DNA from: Bubalus kerabau
Taxonomy: Eukaryota; Chordata; Mammalia; Artiodactyla; Bovidae
Length of the DNA stretch: 64,000 nucleotides
Direction: 5' to 3'
Assembly (NCBI RefSeq): GCF_029407905.1
Contig: NC_073641.1
Span: forward strand, 21,187,001 to 21,251,000
Positions within the stretch are counted from its first letter, which is position 1, and every line of letters starts with the position of its first letter. The position numbers were made by a program, and so were the translations under genes. Below the pieces are notes generated by a model. It searched no databases and was not told the origin of the DNA. It saw only the letters and a list, made by a program, of their open reading frames with translations. Below, one piece after another: positions 56,150-64,000 of this stretch.

Positions 56150-57485
56150 TTTAATAAGTAAAGACATTAAGCATATTATTTAAATATTTGGTGAATAAGA
56201 AAACATGGCAAAATTAATGTTTTTCACATTTCCTATACATATTGGCAAAACAGTATTAGACTTAAAAAAAAAAAAAAGCACTGATTTCAACGTTTCTGTG
56301 TGTTCTGAGACTTTTGGTGTATCAGAAGAAAAATATCATGAATCCGTTACATTTTTCATTCTGAAATTGTATACGTGCCAAGTATGGGATGGAAAGGGGT
56401 GAGAGGAAGGAGGTAGAAGAGAAAAAAAGGTAAGAACCTATCTGCCAAGCATGGAATATAGGTAAGCGCTTCTCTGGTTCTGATTGAAACATCTTGGTCC
56501 AGTCGCCCACTTAGGGAGTAGTGATAGGGAAATCTATATCCTGCAATATCCACAAGATACATTTCTCTAAAACTATGCTAACTCTGTGGAAATGACAAGA
56601 TGGGGAGGGACTTAAATTTAAACTAACCTGGCTACCACTGCCCAGCTTTTATACTTGAAGAAACATGTATCCTGCGGGGTTACATTACTTTACAGAATAG
56701 TTTCCTGGAAGAATAAGAACTACAATTTATAGCTACTTTATATCTCTTATTGTGGCTATGTTTTAACAATGACTGTCCTCGTTTCCCAGGTTATAGCCTG
56801 AAACCAAAAGTTTAAAAATTGCTTTTAAAAGGCATTTGTGAGTAAATGGGATATTCAGATATTGGCAAGACAGACCGCTTCAGAAAACAAAATACTCTTT
56901 CTCTTTCCAACTTGGAGGCATTCATATACAACACACACACACACATACATTCAGTAATGAATTGGTCACTCATTTCTATCTCCAAACTTTAATGTGGTTT
57001 TCAAAAAGTATCTTGGGAAGAGTTCTTAAGCATCATGCAGTGTAATAATCAAGAAAGACTAAACCCTGTTAGTAAATGTTGGTAGTTATTCAAAGGCCTC
57101 AAATCTAAGAGGGGTATAATTATGTCCCTCTTACAGCTTATTTTCCATCTACAAGTTTAAAAATACACAATATGTGAGTCTATAACTTGATTGCTGCTAG
57201 TCCAGGCTCATAGCAAGAATGTTGCTAAGGGATTATACCAAATAGCACTTTATTATATTTCAAAAGATGTTGTGGTTATTTTTACCCTGAAGAACATTTT
57301 CCTACATTTAAAAATAGGAAATCTAAATTTTTCCAAAGAAGAGGGCATTTCACTTTTTTTTTTTTTAATTCATCAGCTAAATTGATTTGACCCCATACAC
57401 TCACATACCACCATCACCATGACCCTTAGCAAACCACTTTGGAAATTAAGAAATAAGGTATGTTTTGTCTGAATACACATTTACA
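56150..57485. other. Unassigned AT-rich intronic sequence
   Basis: Short (AC)n at 56931-56945. No gene or repeat family recognised. Confidence 0.3.
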
Positions 57486-57489
57486 TTTG

Positions 57490-58200
57490 TTGATCTGTTT
57501 CAGTGTGTGTTGTCACTGTTCATCCAGTGGTCTCAAGCCAGTGATATCCTTAGGCTCTTCCTTTCCCTTAACTCTAAAATTTCAGAGACATCCAAGATCT
57601 TTTGATTCTACCTCAGAAATATCTCTTGTATTTTCCATTGTAATTTTCCTGGTTCAACTCTTCATCATCTCCCTCTTAAACTGTTGCAATACCTTCCTAA
57701 AAGGTCTCCAACTCTGATCTCCCCTGACTGTAATCTATTTTACACTCCAAGCCACCCAATCTCATACCCTTGTCTGAAATGCTTGGATGATTTCTTTTTG
57801 CCTGCAAGTCAAAATCTCAATTTCTTAGTCTGACTTTTTGAAGTGTTAGCCCAGTCTCTTTCTCACAGAAAGTCTTGCCATCCATCCTCTTCTGTAAACC
57901 TCATAAAAATCACTGAACTTCTTGCCATGTGCTAAGCTCTCTGTGCCTTTTCACACTTCTTTCTTTCTGAAGCTTTTTCTTGTTTCTCAGTTGCTTTCCC
58001 CATGCATGCCGTACATCACCTCCTCCTTATCTGTTAGAAAAAACTCATGGAACTTTTCAAAGTTCCTTTATATATTACCACTTGAGTGGACATTGGTACA
58101 AACAGAAGAATCTTTTTCCCTTCTGGGCGTCCACGTTGCATTTTTGCATATATCTATATTCTAGCAGCTGCCAATTATTTTGTATCTGCCTCCCTCATTG
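57490..58200 (+). mobile_element. L2 LINE fragment
   Basis: CT-rich decayed LINE with 'acctcagaaatatctcttgt', 'aggtctccaactctgatctc', 'aaatgcttggatgatttctt', 'tgccatgtgctaagctctct' and 'cccatgcatgccgtacatca' resembling L2 blocks. Boundaries approximate. Confidence 0.5.
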
Positions 58201-58204
58201 AGTA

Positions 58205-59465
58205 CAGTAGGACTTTGTGGAGAGCATGGTTTATATAGACGCTCATCAAATAATGAGCTTTTAAATGAGGAAATAATAACAATGAAACCTTGCCTTTTCA
58301 GTCTGTGCTCTCTCAGAGAGGGTATATTTGATTTCCTTAATAATCTCTATGAAATAACAGAGCTGGTGATATTTTGCTCATTTTATAGGTGATCTAAGAG
58401 AATATAGATTCTCCCAGGAATAGACACATGTACATATTCAAAGACAGAACTCAGACGTTAGTCTTGAAACTCCCAGTCCGGTAAATCTTTTCCTCATACT
58501 GTGAGATATATGTGGGCTGGTATTGGATAAGAAGCAGCCTATCATTTGACTAAGACTATGAAGACAGAAATTATTTTAATTATGAAGGGTGAGAATCTAG
58601 TTTATATGAAAGCAGCATCAGAATGAAAATAATTCTAATGGAATAATGTCCCCTTTTTTTTTTAGACAGATTCCTTTACAGACTAAGTTCTTAACTTTGG
58701 GTTCTTTGGCTCTGAAGGATCTGTTAGAAGGGGGAGTGCACATTTTGGGGAGAACATTTATCAAATTCTCAACAGGTCCTCGATTGACAAACTTTAAGGT
58801 ACTGTGTTCTAAAATGAACCAAGTCATTGACTAATTCACTAAGGGAACAATTGTAAGAACATCACATTCCATTGGAGTAATAGTCTCGCTGAAGTGACTG
58901 AAAGATTCATTTGAAATGAGATTTTTTAAAAATGCAACACTTTAGGCAGATAAAATCAGAACATATCATATATTCTTTTAATTCAAACAACATGATATTA
59001 ATTTAAGAATAAAAAAAGTTTGATGGAACTGAATGAGAACAGTGTATATATGAAAATTTAGGATTTAATAAGGGCAGTGTTCCAATTAGTGAAAGCAAGA
59101 TAAATTATTTAAAATATGGTGTTTATTTCTTGAAATAAAAAAGTTCCTTACCTAACACCATTTAAAAAATCACTTGAAATCAATAATAAAATTATTAAAA
59201 ACTTAAGATTAAAAATAGACAAAGGACATAAAGAGGTAATTCAAAATGGAAGAATAATGACAATATACATTTGAAAAGGTTCTCTACCTTGTGGATAAAC
59301 AAAAATAATAATTAAAACAGCAATTTTATTTAATTTTTCATATATTTTGGAAAAAGATTAAAAGATTAAAATTATTAAAATAATTCAAAAGGATTGCAGA
59401 AGGCATGGAGAGGTAGACACTTTCTAATATGCATTAGTGGAGAGTATAAATTAGGAAAATCTTGG
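58205..59465. other. Unassigned AT-rich intronic sequence
   Basis: No gene recognised. 58660-58800 may be an old repeat, not named. Confidence 0.3.
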
Positions 59466-59469
59466 GAGG

Positions 59470-59905
59470 TAATCAAATAACGTGTAGCAAAATTTTAAAT
59501 GCATATACCTTTGATCTAGTAATGTCATTGGGAACTTGACCTAAAGAATATAATTGAACAAAGAAGCAAAAAGGTACTACATTGCAATATTGCATATATA
59601 GTAAACATCTATAGGAAACCACCTACTTTGACCTTGGGAACTTGACCTACGAATATAATTGAACAAAGAGGCAAAGAGGTACTACATCGCCATATTGCAT
59701 ATATAGTAAACATCTATAGGAAACCACCCAAATATCTTTCAGTAGAGAATTGGTAAAATAAATTATGTCATATCTGCAACACAAGAATACTAGATGAAGA
59801 ATGAGAGTGATCTTCATGAACTGAAATATAATTATAAACCCTATGAGTTGTTAAGTGAAAAAATAAAGACTAGATAGAATATATTGCCACTTACTTGTAT
59901 GTTTT
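59470..59905 (+). mobile_element. Ancient L1M 3' fragment with internal tandem duplication
   Basis: 'agagaattggtaaaataaat', 'gagagtgatcttcatgaact' and 'gttgttaagtgaaaaaataa' resemble the end of old L1 elements. Within it a segment of about 106 bp is duplicated (59528-59633 and 59634-59737). Confidence 0.55.
59528..59737 (+). repeat. Tandem duplication, about 106-bp unit
   Basis: 'ttgggaacttgacctaaaga' at 59528 recurs as 'ttgggaacttgacctacgaa' at 59634. Both copies continue through 'tatagtaaacatctatagga' and 'aaaccacc'. They differ at several sites, so the duplication is not recent. Confidence 0.92.
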
Positions 59906-60000
59906 ATGAGTACTCATATTTATATATACAAGGTTATGCGAGTGTATATGTGTGTGTGCCTATTTATATAGATATGCATGTATGCATATTAGGAGTGGAG

Positions 60001-60998
60001 TTGTTGTTCAGTTGCTCAGTTGTGTCTGACTCTTTGTGACCCCCATAGACTGCAGCATGCCTGGCTTCCCTGTCCTTCACTGTCTCCCAGAGTTTGCTCA
60101 AACCCCTGTCCATTGAGTTGGTGATGACATCCAACCATTCCTGCCTTCAGTCTTTCCCAGCATCAGGGTCTTTTCCAATCAGTCAGTTCTTCGCATTAGG
60201 TGGCCAAGGTATTGGAGCTTCAGCTTCGGCAATAGTCATTCCAATGAATATTCAGGACTGATTTCCTTTAGGATGGACTGGTTTGATCTCCTTGCAATCC
60301 AAGGAACTCTCAAGAGTCTTCTCCAGCACCACAGCTCAAAAGCATCAATTCTTTGGTGCTCAGCTTTCTTTATAGTCCAACTCTCACATCCATACATGAC
60401 TACTGGAAAAACCATAGCTTTGACTAGATGGACCTTTGTCAGCAAAGTAATGTCTCTGCTTTTTAATATGTTGTCTAGGTTGGTCATAATTTTTCTTCCA
60501 AGGAGCAAGCATCTTTTAACTTCATGGCTGCAGTCACCATCTGCAGTGATTTTGGAGCTCAACAAAATAAAATCTACCACTGTTTCCACTGTCTCCCCAA
60601 CTATTTGCCATGAAGTGATGGGAATCGATGGCATGATCTTAGTTTTTTGAATGTTGAATTTTAAGCCAACTATTTCACTCTCCTCTTTCACTTTCAAGAG
60701 GCTCTTTAGTTCCTCTTCTGCCATTATGGGCTTCCCTGGTGGCTCAGAGGGTAAAGCGTCTGCCTGCAATGCAGGAGACCTGGGTTCAATCCCTGGGTCA
60801 GGAAGATCCCCTGGAGAAGGAAATGGTAGCCCACTCCAGTACTCTTGCCTGGAAAATCCCATGGACAGAGAAGCCTGGTAGACTACAGTCCATGGGATTG
60901 CGAAGATTTGGACACGACTGAGAGACTTCACTTCACTTCACTTCACTTCACTTCTGCCATTAGGGTGGTGTCATCTGCATATCTGAGGTTATTGATAT
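60001..60998 (-). mobile_element. BovB LINE 3' part, split by a Bov-tA
   Basis: Reverse-strand BovB from its 'ttgttgttcagttgctcagt' 3' end to 'atctgaggttattgatat'. The right piece (60963-60998) includes the codons for an intact YADD motif. The left piece encodes GSKITADGDC-like (here SSKITADGDC) and MYGCESWTIKKAEHQRIDAF. A Bov-tA at 60727-60950 interrupts it just after the YADD region. No endonuclease region is present. Confidence 0.93.
60727..60950 (+). mobile_element. Young Bov-tA SINE nested in BovB, 12-bp TSD
   Basis: Full length: head 'gggcttccctggtggctcag', body 'ggaagatcccctggagaagg', 3' part 'ggacacgactgagagacttc' and a (ACTTC)n tail. The direct repeat cttctgccatta flanks it exactly (60715-60726 and 60951-60962), and the BovB continues in register on each side. 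Close to consensus, so probably one of the younger SINEs here. Confidence 0.96.
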
Positions 60999-61009
60999 GC
61001 TTATACATT

Positions 61010-61945
61010 CTCTCCAGAAGAAAAAAAAAAACAAATGCTAATTGTTAAAGGTATGAGAAGAGAGGATAGTTAACAGAGATCTCTGATGTTTTATGTTCCT
61101 TTAAAATGAGTATCTGTTGCTTTTATAATAAGCAAAAGATATATTTTCTTTTTTAAAAAATCTAATATTTTCCATTTATTTAGGTTAACATATTTTATTT
61201 ATATCTGACTTTTCTTTCCTCCCACAAAAGCAAATGATTGTGTCACAAAACAATTTCGTAAAAGGTAAATTGAAGCTGTCAAACAGAAAGTGTAAGTGCC
61301 TGAAAATAGTATACAATAGGGAAGCAGAAATGCATGCCATTGATTCTTGAGTAATTGGTAGAAATGAGTCACAGATTTGGCTCTGAGCTTCCTATCAGCA
61401 AATCCAAGAAAGGAAACCCTGTCAGTTCAAGATTCACAGTAAGTTAAAAGAATAATGAGTTGTTTGGAAGAATGCATTGGTGTTAACTCTGAAAATTAAA
61501 AGTACTCTCTCCATGAAACTTTTAAAAGGATACTTGTGAAATGGTGTGTATGTTTTCAATAATTTTCCTACAGTATATAAAGTATTAGATAAGTATGAAT
61601 GTGCTTGTAACTATGGCTATTATAAACCTACATAGTGATGACCCGATGTCTAAAGGCCTTTCATTGGAAGTCCATCAGCACTGGAGCCTCAATTAGCATT
61701 CTAACCAGTAGTTTCCCTTTAGTGCTGAATGCTGTGTGTGCTCTGCTAAATATAGCTGCATTCTCCAGCTTGGAGAACTCCTCTAAACTTCATCTCCACT
61801 ATTCAATGTAAAAACCTTGTTTTCATTTGGTTACCCTATTTTGATTTGGATACCCTATTTGTTCCCTGGTTTCTAGAGAAGCTACATTTTAAATTTTCTT
61901 TCCCCAGTTTTTCCCTCAAATGTTGCTTTTTGACTTGGTTGGTTC
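61010..61945. other. Unassigned AT-rich intronic sequence
   Basis: No gene or repeat family recognised. Confidence 0.3.
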
Positions 61946-61955
61946 CTACAAATGT

Positions 61956-62158
61956 GCTTAGTCATCCAGTTCTGTCTGACTCTTTGCAACCCCATGGACT
62001 GTAGCCCACCAGGTCCCTCTGCCCATGGGGATTCTCCAGGCAAAAATACTGGAGTGGGTTGCTATGTCCTCCTCCAAGGGATCTTCCCAACCCTGGGATT
62101 GAACCCAGGTCTCATGGATTGCAGGCGGATTCTTTACCAGCTGAGTTACCAGGAAAGC
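61956..62158 (-). mobile_element. Bov-tA SINE with 11-bp TSD
   Basis: Reverse-strand copy from 'gcttagtcatccagttctgt' to 'tgagttaccaggaaagcc'. The direct repeat cctacaaatgt flanks it (61945-61955 and 62159-62169). Confidence 0.94.
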
Positions 62159-62169
62159 CCTACAAATGT

Positions 62170-62860
62170 AGCCCTCAAGAAAGTCCAACTTGGTTAGCCC
62201 TCAAGGCTGGCTCAGAATTCTGGGATACCTTAGCCCAAACTGGGTCCCACTTATTCATGACATGAGGAATGTCATGGAATGACATGGAATCAAAGGAATA
62301 AGAAAATTCAGTCTTGGTATCCAGCTGTCTGATTTTCTGGCATGATCACGTACTTCTCTACATTTTCATAGATTGTCTACTTCAGTAGAATGCTCCAGAA
62401 TAAACCAGTTACTAATGTAGCCCTGATAAATACATGGATTTGTCCTAACTGTAGATCAGTTTAATGGTAGAAATTACTCAAAACGAGGTGAATGTTTTAC
62501 ACTAAGCTACTTATAATCCTTCTGTCTGAAAACAATTAGAGAGGCACAGCCTTTGTCTATTGAGATTGCTTCAAATTCACAGCAGTACTGTGATTGTTTT
62601 CCTACTGTTATTGTTAGCAGGCAGATATGCTTCCAGCTCATCTGGAAGGAATTTAAAACCACTAAAATAAAAAGTGAAAGTTTGAAGTGTTCTATATACA
62701 TTTTTGTTTTACTACCACTTGGAATCATTCCCACCAACTGGGGTCTTTCATTTGTATTGAGAATCAGGTTATTATCTAATGACCAATAGACAGGGGTCTC
62801 TACTAAAATCATATAGCTACTCATCATGGAGGTTTCTAGTACAGGTACTAAATGTGAATA
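62170..62860. other. Unassigned intronic sequence
   Basis: No gene or repeat family recognised. A 118-codon minus frame (62507-62863) has no recognised domain. Confidence 0.3.
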
Positions 62861-62861
62861 C

Positions 62862-63068
62862 ATGTGTGTGCTCAGTTATGTCTGAGTCTTTGAGACCCCA
62901 TCATTTATAGCCTGCCAAGCTCCTCTGTCCTTGGGATTTTTCCAGGCAAGAATACTGGAGAATGTAGCCATTCCCTTCTCCAGGGGATCTTCTTGACCCA
63001 GGGATTGAACCTGTGTCTTTTGCATCTCCTGCATTGGCAGCCAGATTCTTTATCATCTGGGAAGCCCC
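62862..63068 (-). mobile_element. Bov-tA SINE
   Basis: Reverse-strand copy from 'gtgtgtgctcagttatgtct' to 'tttatcatctgggaagcccc'. Tail is GT-rich; a small gap lies near the head. Confidence 0.9.
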
Positions 63069-63329
63069 AGGATACTGAATAAAGATCATCAAATACTGAG
63101 AAATACTCATGTTGTTCTTAGCAGGTTTTTTGAGAAGTAATAAGTAGTATGAAGATGATACTCATATAGAATGTGGGTATAAGAAATTCATACTTATATT
63201 AATAACTAAGAAGCTGACATATATACTAACTGAAATAACCAATAAGTCAGTAGATCCACAGTTTGTGGCAAAGAGAATGTTCTCTATAGATTGAAAAAAC
63301 CAGACCAATCTTTATGTCTTTGAACCTGC

Positions 63330-63530
63330 CCACCCAAGGGCCTCTCTGCACATCTACCACAGATGCCCTTTCCTCCCCATTCAGTAGTTTTGATAACATC
63401 TATTCATACTTCAGATCACAGCTCTAACATCATTTTTCCTGTGAAAACTTCTCAGGTCCCCTAAACATATTGTAATACTTTATAGTTCTTTTTATTGGAC
63501 ACCTGATGTGAAGAGTATATCAACAGTACT
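63330..63530 (+). mobile_element. L2-like fragment
   Basis: 'gatgccctttcctccccatt', 'cttcagatcacagctctaac' and 'cctgtgaaaacttctcaggt' resemble L2 3' blocks. Confidence 0.4.
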
Positions 63531-63537
63531 TTTTATT

Positions 63538-63554
63538 AAAAAAAAAAAAAAAAA
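63538..63554 (+). repeat. Poly(A) run
   Basis: About seventeen A residues, shortly before the terminal BovB. No pairing element could be fixed. Confidence 0.75.
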
Positions 63555-63577
63555 GAAAACAGTTTCTTAGTTAGCTT

Positions 63578-64000
63578 TCAGTTCAGTTCAGTTCAGTTGC
63601 TCAGTCGTGTCTGACTCTTTGCGACCCTGTGAACCGCAGGCCTCCCTGTCCATCACCAACTCCCGGAGTCCACCCAAACCCATGTCCACTGAGTTGGTGA
63701 TGCCATCAAACCATCTCATCCTCTGTCATCCCATTCTCCTCCTGCCCTCAATCTTTCCCAGCATCAGGGTCTTTTCAAATGAGTCAACTCTTTGCATCAG
63801 GTGGCCAAATTATTGGAGTTTCAGCTTCAACGTCAGTTCTTCCAATGAACACCCAGAACTGATCTCCTTTAGAATGGATTGGTTGGATCTCCTCGCAGTC
63901 CAAGGGACTCTCAAGAATGTTTTCCAACACCACAGTCCAAAAGCATCAATTCTTCAGCGTTCAGCTTTATTTATAGTCCAACTCCTACATCCATACATGA
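63578..64000 (-). mobile_element. BovB LINE 3' end, continues past the window
   Basis: Reverse-strand BovB starting with a (GTTCA)n-type tail ('cagttcagttcagttcagtt'). It includes the usual 'ctgactctttgcgaccctgt' and 'ccaagggactctcaagaatg' segments and is cut by the window end at 'catccatacatga'. A few bases are missing in the 'accgcagcacgccagg' segment (here accgcagg). Confidence 0.93.

Noticed and set aside
59528..59737. Tandem repeats considered as a CRISPR-like array
   Set aside because: Only two copies, no uniform spacers, and the host is a mammal.
60727..60950. tRNA gene candidate in the head of Bov-tA copies
   Set aside because: The heads derive from a tRNA and keep an A/B-box-like layout, but they are fused to the SINE body and lack a full cloverleaf. 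They are SINE promoters at most.

Overview
The window is nuclear DNA from a bovid (cattle, sheep, goat or a close relative). The main evidence is the repeat content: about two dozen tRNA-derived Bov-tA SINEs, two Bov-A2-type SINEs, eight fragments of the BovB (RTE-type) LINE, and pieces of the artiodactyl L1 family with its typical 3' end. Together these occur only in ruminants. Older shared mammalian fossils (MIR, L2, MER5-like hAT elements, ancient L1M) fill much of the rest. The sequence alone does not separate cattle from sheep or goat.

I can support one protein-coding feature. It is the first coding exon of a long isoform of cAMP-specific phosphodiesterase 4D (PDE4D, isoform D4 type), plus strand, 51237-51685. 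The exon sits in a CpG-rich block (about 50.8-51.75 kb), follows a 680-base stretch with no ATG, and ends at a good splice donor (gtgagt at 51686). It encodes the isoform-specific N-terminus with a proline-rich tract. The UCR1/UCR2 regulatory modules and the catalytic domain lie on later exons that are not in the window, so 51686-64000 is the start of a very long intron. In mammals the D4 promoter is internal to the gene and another long-form promoter (D7) lies further 5'. The 50 kb upstream of the exon is therefore probably also intronic for that transcript. A bias of ruminant SINEs and BovB toward the minus strand fits this, but I see no second PDE4D exon.

Layout: 1-14.4 kb holds scattered Bov-tA, MIR and L2 copies and unassigned sequence. 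14.4-18 kb holds the longest BovB copy (reverse-transcriptase region, minus strand, mutated YADD motif) and several SINEs. 18-23.7 kb contains a perfect 32-bp inverted repeat, a MIR, a Bov-A2 with an AGC microsatellite tail and a plus-strand BovB. 23.9-28.2 kb holds young L1 pieces and another BovB. 28-40 kb is mostly ancient repeats with a few SINEs. 40.5-42.6 kb holds an old L1 next to a 5'-inverted L1 that itself carries two SINEs. 43.4-47.3 kb holds microsatellites, SINEs and an L1 3' end. 47.3-60.0 kb has a single young insertion and surrounds the PDE4D exon. 60.0-64.0 kb holds a BovB split by a Bov-tA, more SINEs, and a BovB that runs off the window end.

I found no undescribed system, no CRISPR array, no functional RNA gene and no intact transposon. 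The points most worth a second look are the AUG-free leader and the two G-quadruplex motifs around the PDE4D exon, the perfect 32-bp hairpin at 20.5 kb, the nested, inverted and chimeric repeats, and the lack of young insertions around the exon.
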